A stretch of 64,000 nucleotides of DNA from Delphinus delphis (GCF_949987515.2 NC_082697.1:25241730-25305729), one strand, 5' to 3'; counted from the first letter of the stretch, positions 50,301 to 58,643 are shown. Notes: generated by a model from the letters alone, not told the origin. Made by a program: numbers and translations.

Positions 50301-52636
50301 GACCAGTTTCTGGTCGATTGTGGACAGCTGGGAAGAAAAGAAAGTGGCAGCGAGGCTGTCCTTGAGAAACCACAAGGATCTTACCATTCATTTCTTTATT
50401 TTTTCTAATAAACCTGTCTACCCTTTTATACAGTTCAGCAACTTGAGATGAAAAACAATTGTGCTAGTATTCCTCTTCATTAGAATATTTAAAATTATGT
50501 TTAGGTTGTTCAGAATTTGAAAGTGGAGGGAGGGGCACTGTTCTCTTTAAAAGAAACCGAAAATCTTTTATTAATATGCAGAACTTCTTTTTTGGCCAAC
50601 AGATGTGATTTGTTTTACAGAGGCTCTTTGTTGCCCTCCTAGCCATCCTCAGCCTTTTTTTTTTTTCTTTCTCGGTACGCGGACCTCTCACTGTTGTGGC
50701 CTCTCCCGTTGCGGAGCACAGGCTCCGGACGCGCAGGCTCAGTGGCCATGGCTCATGGGCCCAGCCGCTCCGCGGCATGTGGGATCTTCCCAGACCGGGG
50801 CACGAACCCGTGTCCCCTGCATCGGCAGGCGGACTCTCAACCACTGCGCCACCAGGGAAGCCCGAGAAATTCTTTTTAATGCTAGAGTTGGGAAGTGAGT
50901 TTTCAGTGTGAGGTGGAAGCATATCCTATGGGCATTGAATATGAGTGTTTACTTGGAGTCTAATTCCTAGATTAGGGTTAAGGTCCTAGAGGCTTAATCA
51001 AGTAGCATAGTGGATGAGAACAAGCACTCACGTTGTGCCTTTCCCATTTAATAATGTGTGACCTTGGGAAAAGTTTTTGCTTTCTTCATCTGTGAAAAGG
51101 GATAACATAAATACCAACCTCATCAGGTTATTTTGAGATTTAAGATAATATATATAAAGCACTTAAAATAGTGTTTTATAATAGTTAAGTGCACAGTAGA
51201 GGTTAGTTGTTAATAAGACAGAATAGAGTAAATCCTGTAAGAGAATTCTGTTTTAGAATTCTCTACCCATTCTTCATTTCCCTCTGGATGTGGTAGTTCT
51301 CTTAAAGGCAGATTGGTTTGAATGTCTAGACTTTGGTGTATAGACTTTCCACTTTTGTCTAGCTCGGTGGTTCTCCAACTCCATTATGAGCTGCGTACCT
51401 AAAGATATATATAAAGTGTGTGTGTTTATATATATAAACATGTATGTACACTATGATTTTGGATGATTTAAAAGGTTTTCAAGGATACATTTTCTTTTCT
51501 TTTTTTTTTTTGACTGGGTAAAACCTGAGTGTGGTATAAAATTCAAAAGGTCAAAATAGTATGCAGTGCAAAGCAGTTGTTTTTTCTTCCTGGGTTGCCT
51601 AGTTTTTCAGTTCCTTCCCTGAAGGCAACTGCTTTTAGCAACTACTTCTTTAACCTTCCAGAGACATTTCATGTATTTATAAATATATTTATTTGTATAC
51701 TTTCTACATCAAAGTTATTATACATGTTGATCTGTGCCTTGCTTATTTCTGTTCAGAGTATATTTTGGAGAGCAATCATATCTGTATACATAGCTATCTC
51801 ATTCTTTGTCACAACTGGGTAATATTCCATTGTGTAGATAAACCATTATTTGTTTTACTGGTTACCTATTTTTTAAAATAAATTTAAAAAAATTTATTTA
51901 TTTATTTGGCTGCACTGGGTCTTAGTTGCGGCACCTGGGATCTTCAGTTGTGGCATGTGGGATCTTTTAGTTGCAGCATGCAGACTTCTTAGTTGCACCA
52001 TGCAGACTCTTAGTTGCAACATGCATGTGGGATCTAGTTCCCTGACCAGGGATTGAACCTGGGCCCCCTGAATTGGGAGCACAGAGTCTTACTCACTGCA
52101 CCACCAGGGAAGACCCTACTGGTTCCCTATTGATAAACATTTACTATGCTTTGCATCTTGTGTCTTTATAAACACTGCTGCTGAGTAACCTGGTATATGA
52201 ATTATTTAGTGTCTGTATCCTATAAAAATATCAAGAACAATTTTGAGTCTATGATTTCCATGTGCTAAATTTAGAATTTAACCCTTGTAAAAACGTGGCT
52301 CCACTGTATAGTTACCTTTTTCTCTTAGAAGGCCCAAGAGTTAGAGAACCCTTGTGGTGTGGCTTGTGTTCCTATACATGTGTCTGTAAATTGCAAATTG
52401 GATGAGCATGTCTGCCTCCGTGTTTGAAGAACGGATTCTACAAGTCCGTGGTGACCTCCATCTCTCTTTTTTTTTTTTTTTAATAGAAGACACGGGCATA
52501 TCACAGGCTGAAGGATGATATCCCAGAAGAGGTAAAATTAAGGCGTTTGGAGGAACTTATCACTGTCTTCCGAGAAGAAGCAACAAAAGCCAACAAGACC
52601 TTTGTGGGTTGTACCCAGCTGGTGCTGGTGGAGGGG
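28998..52636 (+). CDS. CDK5RAP1: Mitochondrial tRNA methylthiotransferase CDK5RAP1, exons 2-12
   Basis: Eleven exons join into 516 codons without a break. The enzyme is a radical-SAM, two [4Fe-4S]-cluster protein that methylthiolates i6A37 to ms2i6A37 in mitochondrial tRNAs; it was first named as a CDK5 activator-binding protein. Seen here: an Arg-rich N-terminal mitochondrial presequence, the MTTase N domain with its three cluster cysteines at residues 111 (TYGCQMN), 147 (VTCSIR) and 185 (GCMAER), the radical-SAM CxxxCxxC at 260/264/267 (CDNMCSYC), and the start of the TRAM domain (CTQLVLVEG). Splice sites and phases all agree. About 70 C-terminal residues (last exons) are missing beyond position 64000. 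Introns 10 and 12 are enlarged by L1 insertions. Confidence 0.98.
29377..29722 (-). mobile_element. CHR-type SINE, long form
   Basis: TTTTTTTGGCTACGTTGGGTC to CCACCAGGAACGTCC. Perfect duplication TAGTCTGATTCTT at 29364-29376 and 29723-29735. Confidence 0.96.
29736..30059. other. CDK5RAP1 intron 2, unrecognised
   Basis: AT-rich unique DNA; nothing recognised. Confidence 0.4.
30060..30392 (+). mobile_element. CHR-type SINE, long form
   Basis: GGGCTTCTCTGGTGGCACAGTG head, box B GGTTCGAGCCC, three repeats of the 'gccacaactactgagcc' body unit, (A)9 tail. Confidence 0.94.
30420..31100 (-). mobile_element. Old L1 fragment
   Basis: 'gtgctattttcatttaatattcttccaaatac', 'aatttctaggagttgaattggtaaatcaagg' and 'ggttttcatgtgattatccttcaacttttaactcc' are antisense old-L1 3' sequences; no coding capacity. 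Confidence 0.55.
31280..31605 (-). mobile_element. CHR-type SINE, long form
   Basis: ATTTATTTATTATTTTTGGC tail to CCACCAGGGAAACCC; duplicated unit 'ggctcgtgggctctagagcacaggctcagtag'. Imperfect duplication TAACATATGGATTTT / TAACATGGATTT. Confidence 0.94.
31963..32066 (+). CDS. CDK5RAP1: CDK5RAP1 exon 3 (first cluster Cys)
   Basis: Acceptor CATTGCAG, donor GTACAC. Reads [20 protein letters not shown] then [14 protein letters not shown] (residues 104-138). Cys111 in TYGCQMN is the first ligand of the auxiliary iron-sulfur cluster of methylthiotransferases. Confidence 0.98.
32330..32472 (+). mobile_element. L1 3' end fragment (old)
   Basis: 'ggctgcacagcagtgtgaatgtacataatgctactgaactgtacacctaaaaatgg' followed by an A9 tail: typical L1M-type 3' end. 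Confidence 0.75.
32558..32592 (+). CDS. CDK5RAP1: CDK5RAP1 exon 4 (35-nt micro-exon)
   Basis: Acceptor CACCCAG, donor GTGGGA. Reads [11 protein letters not shown] plus a split Arg (residues 139-149). It carries Cys147, the second auxiliary-cluster ligand, so this very short exon is essential for function. Confidence 0.97.
32655..32855 (-). repeat. MIR fragment
   Basis: 'gtactgagtactatacgtgcactaactaattctcacaacaaccctgtgaggtaggtgctg' and 'attgatgaggaaaccgagagtg'. Confidence 0.75.
33060..33425 (-). repeat. L2/MIR-era repeat fragment
   Basis: 'aattaatccagcatttttgtcctgagggtctttgc', 'gaaatgaaccttcctccatggagcctgac', 'gggagggctttgtggagtagattg'. Cut at the right by a SINE. Confidence 0.65.
33428..33540 (-). 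mobile_element. Short tRNA-derived SINE (CHR family)
   Basis: GGCCACACCGCATGGCTTTC, GGGATTGAACCTGTGTC, end CTGCCAGGGAATTCCC. Confidence 0.92.
33621..33721 (+). CDS. CDK5RAP1: CDK5RAP1 exon 5
   Basis: Acceptor CCTCTGCAG, donor GTATCT. Reads [20 protein letters not shown] then [13 protein letters not shown] and a split Gly (residues 150-184). It is the basic helix and strand before the third cluster cysteine. KSLKSKRLR replaces KALKTRRPR as I recall it in human. Confidence 0.97.
34105..34305 (-). mobile_element. hAT-type non-autonomous DNA transposon
   Basis: 'accagtataatagccactagtcacatgtgg', 'ctcactagccacatatcgactgctcagtagccacacttgactagtgctacc', end 'aaagttctattggacggctctgg'. Confidence 0.8.
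34610..35095 (-). mobile_element. Old L1 3' fragment
   Basis: 'ttgtggtaaagtatacgtaacataaagtttaccatttgg', 'cagttcagtggtattaagtacattcac', 'gcataataccctcaaggttcatcc', 'gaataatattccattgtatg': conserved antisense signature of old mammalian L1 3' ends. Confidence 0.85.
35096..35644. other. End of CDK5RAP1 intron 5
   Basis: AT-rich DNA with (ATAAATAAG)-like repeats at 35,282-35,310; no gene or clear repeat family. Confidence 0.4.
35645..35855 (+). CDS. CDK5RAP1: CDK5RAP1 exon 6 (third cluster Cys)
   Basis: Acceptor CTCCCAG, donor GTGAGT. Reads [20 protein letters not shown] then [20 protein letters not shown] to SATSAF (residues 185-253). Cys185 completes the auxiliary-cluster triad; AGPD is the MTTase-N end motif. 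Confidence 0.98.
35880..36490 (-). mobile_element. Old L1 fragments
   Basis: 'cacttttaaaataacatgttaattttattacattaaaaaaattaatgcacatag', 'caaaagatggtatag', then 'aagatctggtgacaaaatag' through 'ggtgtacttggttttatgacc': AT-rich antisense L1 remnants. Confidence 0.5.
36495..36705 (+). mobile_element. hAT-type DNA transposon (MER1-like)
   Basis: 'gattggcaaataggcttatagcctatttttgtaaataaagttttattgtaatacagccatacccatttg', 'tgcttttgccactacaatatcagaattgagtagttg', end 'ggaaaaagtttgccaacctccc'. Different family from the CTGTCCAATA copies; name from memory. Confidence 0.8.
36967..37179 (-). mobile_element. Young-type CHR SINE
   Basis: Long poly-T, GTGGTACGTGGACCTCTC, end CCACCAGGGAAGCCC. Perfect duplication CCTAATACACTCTTT at 36951-36965 and 37180-37194. 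Confidence 0.97.
37366..37487 (-). mobile_element. Short tRNA-derived SINE (CHR family)
   Basis: TTTTTTTTTTTTGGCCGTG, GGGATCGAACCCAGGCC, end CCACCAGGGAACTCCCC, followed by ATAATAGTTTTT vs ATAATTTTTTT at the left. Confidence 0.92.
37666..37786 (+). CDS. CDK5RAP1: CDK5RAP1 exon 7 (radical-SAM CxxxCxxC)
   Basis: Acceptor CCCCAG, donor GTGAAA. Reads [20 protein letters not shown] then [20 protein letters not shown] (residues 255-294). Cys260, Cys264 and Cys267 bind the SAM-cleaving cluster. Read-through of the donor meets a stop after 17 more codons. Confidence 0.98.
37787..38900. other. CDK5RAP1 intron 7, first part
   Basis: 38,000-38,210 is a + strand MIR ('gtagaatggagagagcatgag', 'tagtttccccatctatgaaaagagg'). 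The rest is unique. Confidence 0.55.
38914..39120 (-). mobile_element. CHR-type SINE, shortened body
   Basis: (TTAA)n tail, TTTGGCTGCATCGGGTC, GGGATTGAACCTGATTCC, end CTGCCCGGGAAGTCCC. Confidence 0.92.
39300..39780 (-). mobile_element. Old L1 fragment
   Basis: 'catattcaaattttcccaattgtcccataacattttgc', 'aacttttctgtaagaaaagttgcaaag', 'tctggatccagtccaggatccatgttgc'. Related copies lie at 41.05 and 62.0 kb. Confidence 0.7.
39795..40004 (+). mobile_element. Young-type CHR SINE
   Basis: GGGCTTCCCTGGTGGCGCAG head, body to GTACTGC, A18 tail. Duplication AAAATTACATATGT / AAAATTATATATTT flanks it. Confidence 0.96.
40010..40480 (-). mobile_element. Old L1 fragment, continuing
   Basis: 'ctcatgtcattaacagcttttaatttatttttgtag', 'tggtatggatgcactatgatttac', 'gataaatttctagacatgctgttgctg': same old L1 tail signature as 27.7 and 30.5 kb. 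Confidence 0.6.
40630..40977 (-). mobile_element. CHR-type SINE, long form
   Basis: (AATA)n/(TTTA)n tail, TTTGGCTGTGTTGGGTC, GGGATCGAACCTGCTTCCC, end CCACCAGGGAAGTCC. CpG-rich body with three 'gctccagag' units. Confidence 0.94.
41050..41600 (-). mobile_element. Old L1 fragment
   Basis: 'tttacaatgcaaattttcaaacagacag', 'acatgattattaacattttgtcatacgtcc', 'agataccattatcatttgtagg'-like block. Related in content to 39.3 and 62.0 kb. Confidence 0.65.
41994..42224 (+). CDS. CDK5RAP1: CDK5RAP1 exon 8 (radical-SAM barrel)
   Basis: Acceptor CCTTTTTCAG, donor GTGAGT. Reads [20 protein letters not shown], then a family-specific loop, then [20 protein letters not shown] and [10 protein letters not shown] (residues 295-371). 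LLGQNVNS is the MTTase signature for the SAM-binding barrel. A competing acceptor 23 nt upstream (TTGCTTCCAG) would shift the frame. Confidence 0.97.
42500..42725 (+). repeat. MIR SINE
   Basis: 'cagtctagactttggcctcagagctgagttcagtcctggctcttccactgc', 'gtaaaatggttaataatcacttcctgc', 'gtgcttggcatgtagtatgtagctc'. Confidence 0.85.
42902..43118 (-). mobile_element. Young-type CHR SINE
   Basis: TTTTTTTTTGCGGTGCGCGGGCC (17 nt core) to CCACCAGGGAAGCC. Duplication CTAGTTTTAGT at 42891-42901 and 43119-43129. It sits in an old antisense L1 remnant (42,750-42,900, 43,130-43,150). Confidence 0.97.
43486..43583 (+). CDS. CDK5RAP1: CDK5RAP1 exon 9
   Basis: Acceptor TTTGATCAG. Reads [20 protein letters not shown] then [12 protein letters not shown] and a split Gly (residues 372-403). 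LPAQSGS is the conserved radical-SAM strand. The donor is the unusual GG|GTCAGA, deduced from phase and from the exon 10 sequence. Confidence 0.95.
43584..44288. other. CDK5RAP1 intron 9
   Basis: Contains an L2/MIR-like bit (43,655-43,830, 'gtgtggcacacagtagctgctcactaaatatttattac'); otherwise unique. Confidence 0.5.
44289..44344 (+). CDS. CDK5RAP1: CDK5RAP1 exon 10 (56 nt)
   Basis: Acceptor TATTGCAG, donor GTACAT. Reads [18 protein letters not shown] and a split Gly (residues 405-422). Helix of the radical-SAM barrel. Confidence 0.97.
44345..45025. other. CDK5RAP1 intron 10, first part
   Basis: A partial + strand MIR lies at 44,885-45,000 ('cagttttctcatctgtaacatggagttaatagtactcacc'); the remainder is AT-rich and unrecognised. 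Confidence 0.5.
45317..45562 (-). mobile_element. CHR-type SINE in the plus-strand L1
   Basis: (ATTT)n tail, TTATTTGGTTGTGCCGGGG, GGTCGAACCCGGGCCCCC, end CACCAGGGAAGTCC. Duplication CTAAGAGAGAAGTTTA / CTAAGAGGGAAGTTTA. Confidence 0.96.
45861..45980 (+). mobile_element. Short tRNA-derived SINE in the L1
   Basis: GGAATTCCCTGGCAATCCGG head, 'ggttggggaactaagatccc', CACAGCC(A)9 end. Flanked by AGAAATGA on both sides. Confidence 0.93.
46203..46549 (+). mobile_element. CHR-type SINE, long form, in the L1
   Basis: GGGACTTCCCTGGTGGCACAG head, tail (ATAG)4(ACAG)3. Perfect duplication AAACTTCCAACAA at 46190-46202 and 46550-46562. Confidence 0.97.
46936..47139 (+). mobile_element. Young-type CHR SINE in the L1
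   Basis: GGGCTTCCCTGGTGGCGCAG to GCGTACCGC plus A tail. Perfect 16-nt duplication AAGAAACTGAAGAGTA at 46920-46935 and 47140-47155. Confidence 0.98.
47361..47574 (-). mobile_element. Young-type CHR SINE in the L1
   Basis: Poly-T, GTGGTACGCGAGCCTCTC, end CCACCAGGGAACCCC. Perfect duplication AGGAACAAGACACTTTT at 47344-47360 and 47575-47591. Confidence 0.98.
48598..48707 (-). mobile_element. Short tRNA-derived SINE in the L1
   Basis: GGCCATGCCACATGGCTTG to CCACCAGGGAATTCC. Duplication GCAGCAGTATCTTTTTT / GCAGCAATATCTTTTTT. Confidence 0.96.
49803..50114. other. End of CDK5RAP1 intron 10
   Basis: Unique DNA between the L1 tail and exon 11; nothing recognised. Confidence 0.45.
50115..50245 (+). 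CDS. CDK5RAP1: CDK5RAP1 exon 11
   Basis: Acceptor TATCACAG, donor GTGAGC. Reads [20 protein letters not shown] then [20 protein letters not shown] and MRQ (residues 424-466). DFIAGFPGETEE-type motif of methylthiotransferases, with Cys in place of Pro as in human. Confidence 0.98.
50658..50862 (-). mobile_element. Young-type CHR SINE
   Basis: T13 then CTTTCTCGGTACGCGGACC, end CCACCAGGGAAGCCC. I could not find a clear target-site duplication. Confidence 0.95.
51000..51215 (+). repeat. MIR SINE
   Basis: 'gtagcatagtggatgagaacaagcac', 'atgtgtgaccttgggaaaag', 'catctgtgaaaagggataacataaataccaacctcatcagg'. Confidence 0.85.
51490..52200 (-). mobile_element. Old L1 3' fragment, split by a SINE
   Basis: 51,500-51,870 ('ctgaaggcaactgcttttagcaac', 'tcacaactgggtaatattccattgtg') resumes at 52,118 ('gataaacatttactatgctttgc') after the SINE at 51,886-52,117. 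Confidence 0.7.
51886..52117 (-). mobile_element. CHR-type SINE, shortened body
   Basis: (ATTT)n tail, TTTGGCTGCACTGGGTC, GGGATTGAACCTGGGCC, end CCACCAGGGAAGACCC. Flanked by ACTGGTTACCTATT / ACTGGTTCCCTATT. Confidence 0.95.
52487..52636 (+). CDS. CDK5RAP1: CDK5RAP1 exon 12 (radical-SAM end, TRAM start)
   Basis: Acceptor after a long T tract (TTTTAATAG), donor GTGAGG. Reads [20 protein letters not shown] then [20 protein letters not shown] and [10 protein letters not shown] (residues 467-516). The last strand opens the TRAM RNA-binding domain. It is the last coding exon in the window. Confidence 0.97.
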
Positions 52637-52645
52637 GTGAGGCTA

Positions 52646-52682
52646 TGTGTGTATGTATGTATGTATGTGTATATATATATTT
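52646..52682 (+). repeat. (TATG)n/(TA)n microsatellite beside the exon 12 donor
   Basis: TGTGTGTATGTATGTATGTATG then TATATATATAT, beginning 9-10 nt past the GTGAGG donor. Confidence 0.95.
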
Positions 52683-54335
52683 TGTTTTGTTTTTTAGAGC
52701 ACAGTATATCTCCCTTTATTTAGATCTTTGATTTCTTTTAGCAGTTTTTAGCATATAGATCCTGTACATGTTTTCTTAGATTTACACCCATTTTTTTCTT
52801 TTTTTTAGCTATTGTAATTGCAACTATATTTTTATTTTGGGTGTCCATATGTTCACTGTTAGTATGTAGAAATAATTGGTTTTTGTATTTCTATCTTGTA
52901 TCCTCTGATCTTGCTGAACTAAATAGTTCTAGGAGTTTTTTGGGTAGGTTGCTTGGGATTTTCTTTGCAAGTTATCATGTCTGTTTTTCTTTCTTCCTGT
53001 TGTTCCAGGGTTCCTTCTTTTTTGTTTACTTTTTGCTTAGAGAACTCCCTTTAGACACTCTGGCAGCACATTCTCTTTGTTTTCCTTCATCTTAGAGTGT
53101 TTTGATTTCTTCTTCATTCCTGAAGGATATTTTTGTATTTAGTGCAAGGATTAGTGAAAAGTATTTCTGCTCCACCTTTTTGGAAACACTATTATATGTG
53201 TATTTTTAGAAACAATTTTATTGTTTGTTTTCAGTCCTTTTAAAAATCACACTTTCTTAGAAATGTACTGCGTTTTGGAAGTTTGGAGTTCTGTAGTCTT
53301 CTGTGGTCAAGCTTGGGAACCTGGTCATCATTTAGAGCACTAAACAGATGGGATAAGGGGTGAGTTAGGGAACCTAACCTTCTGTGAAGCTGCATTCTTC
53401 GGCTATTGAAGAGGAGAGGAAAGAGAGAGATAGGGCTCTTTCTGTGACTCCTCACAAGTCCAGGTTTGAGAAAGGAGAGTCCTGCTCCATGCCTTAGGAT
53501 ATGGCAGTGTCAAAATCAGCAATTGCTTGGTATTTGTGTTTGTTAGGACTCTCTGGTAGTGAGTAACAGAGGGGAAACTTGTTCAAGCCATTCAGTCTAA
53601 GCCAAAAATAATTCTGTGTTGTATAAGACTTCAGGAGTGTTTTGTGGAGCCCAAAGGCAAGAATACTGCCAGGTGTCTGGAAGGGACTGTACCCAGTCTG
53701 GGAAGCCCTTGAGGCTCAGACTTTCTTCTCTCCTCCTCAGACCAGCTTTTCCTGATTCTTCATCTGTGTGGTAGAGTACAGCAGCCCTATAGTTCCTGTG
53801 TTTCATGGTGTAGTTCCAGTTTTTCACAGACCAAAGTTGTGTCTTTTAGCTCCAATTCAGATTTCCAGGAGAGGGAGTCTGATCACCTCAGCTTGGGTTA
53901 GGAATCTTCCTGTGGTCTGGTCTAGTAGCTGCTGATGGTTGGTGATGCTGAGCTGGTGAAATACCTCAAAAGTGTTTGCCTCGATAAATGCTTTGTTATT
54001 TAGGGTGTCACTGTGATTCTGGAGACCTGTACATGAACATGTCTATTAGTAATCCACATTTTATCCAGTAGGAATTAGGTCATTATATGCCCAGCTCTCC
54101 TCACACAGGGTCTGGTCAGAATAGTGTACCTGTCTTTTGATTGAATGAATAAGTACTCAAAGGTTACTAATTTTTGTCCAACACTTCATCAACCCCACAG
54201 AGGGCCCATGGTAATTAAATGAACCAAAACAAGGCTTTGTTTTTTTTTTTTTTAAAAAAAAAAACATATCCAGCATAAGCCAGTACTCACCTGGGGCTAG
54301 AGAATAAATGAATTTTTCAAGGCCAGCATTGGAAT
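52683..54335. other. CDK5RAP1 intron 12, before the L1
   Basis: 52,690-53,190 is antisense old L1 5' region/ORF1-like ('gtatcctctgatcttgctgaac', 'ccttcatcttagagtgttttgatttc'). 53,540-53,880 is a decayed copy of the LTR-like family at 8,215. The rest is unique. Confidence 0.5.
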
Positions 54336-54724
54336 CTTCACTTTTTTTTTCTTTTTACATCTTTATTGGAGTATAATTGCTTTACAATGGTGTGTTAGTT
54401 TCTGCTTTATAACAAAGTGAATCAGTTATACATATACATATGTTCCCATCTCTCTTCCCTCTTGCGTCTCCCTCCCTCCCACCCTCCTTATCCCACCCTT
54501 CTAGGTGGTCACAAAGCACCGAGCTGATCTCCCTGTGCTATGCAGCTGCTTCCCACTAGCTATCTATTTTACATTTGGTAGTGTATATATGTCCATGTGA
54601 CTCTCTCACTTTGTCACAGCTTACCCTTCCCCCTCCCCATATCCTCAAGTCCATTCTCTAGTAGTTCTGTGTCTTTATTCCTGTCTTACCCCTAGGTTCT
54701 TCATGACTTTTTTTTTTTCCTTTC

Positions 54725-57700
54725 TTAAATTCCATATATATGTGTTAGCATGCGGTATTTGTCTTTCTCTTTCTGACTTACTTCACTCTGTATGACAGAC
54801 TGTAGGTCCATCCACCTCATTACAAATAGCTCAATTTTGTTTCTTTCTATGGCCGAGTAATATTCCATTGTATATATGTGCCACATCTTCTTTATCCATT
54901 CATCTGATGGTGGACACTTAGGTTGTTTCCATCTCCTGGCTATTGTAAATAGAGCTGCAATGAACATTTTGGTACATGACCCTTTTTGAATTATGGTTTT
55001 CTCAGGGTATATGCCCAGTAGTGGCATTGCTGGGTCATATGGTAGTTCTATTTGTAGTTTTTTAAGGAACCTCCATACTGTTCTCCATAGTGGTTGTACC
55101 AATTCACATTCCCACCAGCAGTGCAAGAGTGTTCCGTTTTCTCCACACCCTCTCCAGCATTTATTGTTTCTAGATTTTTTGATGATGGCCATTCTGATGG
55201 GTGTAAGATGATATCTCATTGTAGTTTTGATTTGCATTTCTCTAATGATTAATGATGTTGAGCATTCTTTCATGTGTTTGTTGGCAGTCTGTATATCTTC
55301 TTTGGAGAAATGTCTATTTAGGTCTTCTGCCCATTTTTGGATTGGGTTGTTTGTTTTTTTGTTATTGAGCTGCATGAGCTGCTTGTAAATTTTGGAGATT
55401 AATCCTTTGTCAGTTGCTTCATTTGCAAATATTTTCTCCCATTCTGATGGTTGTCTTTTGGTCTTGTTTATGGTTTCCTTTGCTGTGCAAAAGCTTTGAA
55501 GTTTCATTAGGTCCCATTTGTTTATTTTTATTTCCATTTCTCTAGGAGGTGGGTCAAAAAGGATCTTGCTGTGATTTATGTCATAGAGTGTTCTGCCTAT
55601 GTTTTCCTCTAAGAGTTTGATAGTTTCTGGCCTTACATTTAGGTCTTTAATCCATTTTGAGCTTATTTTTGTGTATGGTGTTAGGGAGTGATCTAATCTT
55701 ATACTTTTACATGTACCTGTCCAGTTTTCCCAGCACCACTTATTGAAGAGGCTCTCCTTTCTCCACTGTACATTCCTGCCTCCTTTATCAAAGATAAGAT
55801 GACCATATGTGTGTGGGTTTATCTCTGGGCTTTCTATCCTGTTCCATTGATCTATATTTCTGTTTTTTGTGCTAGTACCATACTGTCTTGATTACTGTAG
55901 CTTTGTAGCATAGTCTGAAGTCAGGGAGCCTGATTCCTGCAGTTCCGTTTTTTGTTCTCAAGATTGCTTTGGCTGTTCGGGGTCTTTTGTGTTTCCATAC
56001 GAATTGTGAAATTTTTTGTTCTAGTTCTGTGAAAAATGCCAGTGGTAGTTTGAATAGGGATTGCATTGAATCTGTAGATTGCTTTAGGTAGTAGAGTCAT
56101 TTTCACAATGTTGATTCTTCCAATCCAAGAACATGGTATATCTCTCCATCTATTTGTATCATCTTTAATTTCTTTCATCAGTGTCTTATAATTTTCTGCA
56201 TACAGGTCTTTTGTCTCCTTAGGTAGGTTTATTCCTAGATATTTTATTCTTTTTGTTGCAGTGGTAAATGGGAGTGTTTTCTTGATTTCACTTTCACATT
56301 TTTATCATTAGTGTATAGGAATGCCAGAGATTTCTGTGCATTAATTTTGTATCCTGCTACTCTATCAAATTCATTGATTAGCTCTAGTAGTTTTCTGGTA
56401 GCGTCTTTAGGATTCTCTATGTATAGTATCATGTCATCTGCGAACAGTGACAGCTTTACTTCTTCTTTTCTGATTTGGATTCCTTTTATTTCCTTTTCTT
56501 CTCTGATTGCTGTGGCTAAAACTTCCAAAGCTGTGTTGAATAATAGTGGTGAGAGTGGGCAACCTTGCCTTGTTCCTGATCTTAGTGGAAATGCTTTCAG
56601 TTTTTCACCATTGAGGATGATGTTGGCTGTGGGTTTGTCATATATGGCCTTTATTACGTTGAGGAAAGTTCCCTCTATGCCTGCTTTCTGCAGGGTTTTT
56701 ATCATAAATAGGTGTTGAATTTTGTTGAAAGCTTTCTCTGCATCTATTGAGATGACCATATGGTTTTTCTCCTTCAGTTTGTTAATATGGTGTATCATAT
56801 TGATTGATGTGCGTATATTGAAGAATCCTTGCATTCCTGGAATAAACCCCACTTGATCATGGTGTATGATCCTTTTAATGTGTTGTTGCATTCTGTTTGC
56901 TAGTATTTTGTTGAGAGGATTTTTGCATCTATGTTCATCAGTGATATTGGCCTGTGGTTTTCTTTCTTTGTGACATCCTTGTCTGGTTTTGGTGTCAGGG
57001 TGATGGTGGCCTCGTAGAATGAGTTTGGGAGTGTTCCTCCCTCTGCTATATTTTGGAAGAGTTTGCGAAGGATAGGTGTTAGCTCTTCTCTAAATGTTTG
57101 ATAGAATTCATCTGTGAAGCCGTCTGGTCCTGGGCTTTTGTTTGTTGGAAGATTTTTAATCACAGTTTCAATTTCAATGCTTATGATTGGTCTGTTCATA
57201 TTTTCTATTTCTTCCTGATTCAGTCTTGGCAGGTTGTGCATTTCTAAGAATTTGTCCATTTCTTCCAGGTTGTCCATTTTATTGGCATAGAGTTGCTTGT
57301 AGTAACCTCTCATGATCTTTTGTATTTCTGCAGTGTCAGTTGTTACTTCTTTTTCATTTCTAATTCTATTGATTTGAGTCTTCTCCCTTTTTTTCTTGAT
57401 GAGTCTGGCTAATGGTTTATCAATTTTGTTTATCTTCTCAAAGAACCAGCTTTTAGTTTTATTGATCTTTGCTATCTTTTCCTTCACTTCTTTTTTATTT
57501 GTTTCTGATCTGATCTTTATGATTTCTTTCTTTCTGCTAACTTTGGGTTTTTTTTGTTCTTCTTTCTCTAATTGCTTTAGGTGCAAGGTTAGGTTGTTTA
57601 TTCGAGATGTTTCCTGTTTCTTAAGGTAGGATTGTATGGCTATAAACTTTACTCTTAGAACTGCTTTTGCTGCATCCTATAGGTTTTGGGTCATCATGTC

Positions 57701-58529
57701 TCCATTGTTATTTGTTTCTAGGTATTTTTTGATTTCCTCTTTGATTTCTTCAGTGATCACTTTGTTATTAAATAGTGTATTGTTTAGCCTCCATGTGTTT
57801 GTATTTTTTACAGATCTTTTCCTGTAATTGATATCTAGCGTGTGGTCAGAAAAGATACTTGATACAATTTCAATTTTCTTAAATTTACCAAGGCTTGATT
57901 TGTGACCCAAGGTATGATCTATCCTGGAGAATGTTCCATGAGCACTTGAGAAAAATGTGTATTCTGTTGTTTTTGGATGGAATGTCCTATAAATATCAAT
58001 TAAGTCCATATTGTTTAATGTATCATTTAAAGCTTGTGTTTCCTTAATCTATTTTCATTTTGGATGATCTGTCCATTGGTGAAAGTGGCGTGTTAAAGTC
58101 CCCTACTATGAATGTGTTACTGTCGATTTCCCGTTTTATGGCTGTTAGTATTTGCCTTATGTATTGAGGTGCTCCTATGTTGGGTGCATAAATATTTACA
58201 GTTGTTATATCTTCTTCTTGGATTGATCCCTTGATCATTATGTAGTGTCCTTCTTTGTGTCTTCTAATAGTCTTTATTTTAAAGTCTATTTTGTCTGATA
58301 TGAGAATTGCTACTCCAGCTTTCTTTTGGTTTCCATTTGCATGGAATATCTTTATCCATCCACTCACTTTCAGTCTGTATGTGTCTCTAGGTCTGAAGTG
58401 GGTCTCTTGTAGACAGCATATATATGGGTCTTGTTTTTGTATCCATTCAGCCAGTCTCTGTCTTTTGGTGGGAGCATTTAATCCATTTACATTTAAGGTA
58501 GTTATCGATATGTATGTTCCTATTCCCAT
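54725..58529 (-). pseudogene. L1 ORF2 (endonuclease/reverse transcriptase), broken
   Basis: Starts MGIGTYISITTLNVNGLNAP (AP-endonuclease-like domain). A break near 58,044 is followed by the endonuclease end (58,009-57,677, SDH motif) and a TGG-to-TAG stop at 57,677. The RT fingers and palm follow (57,586-56,244), with a 2-nt insertion near 56,915 and the catalytic FADD in the second frame (56,891-56,244). Further shifts near 56,240-55,920, another TGG-to-TAG at 55,872 and a 270-codon C-terminal frame (55,537-54,725, with the Cys-rich [18 protein letters not shown]) complete it. Not functional. Confidence 0.92.
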
Positions 58530-58643
58530 TTTCTTAATTGTTTTGGGTTTGTTATTATAGGTCTTTTCCTTCTCTTGTGTTTCTTGCCTAGAGAAGATCC
58601 TTTAGCCTTTGTTGTAAAGCTGGTGTGGTGGTGCTGAACTCTC

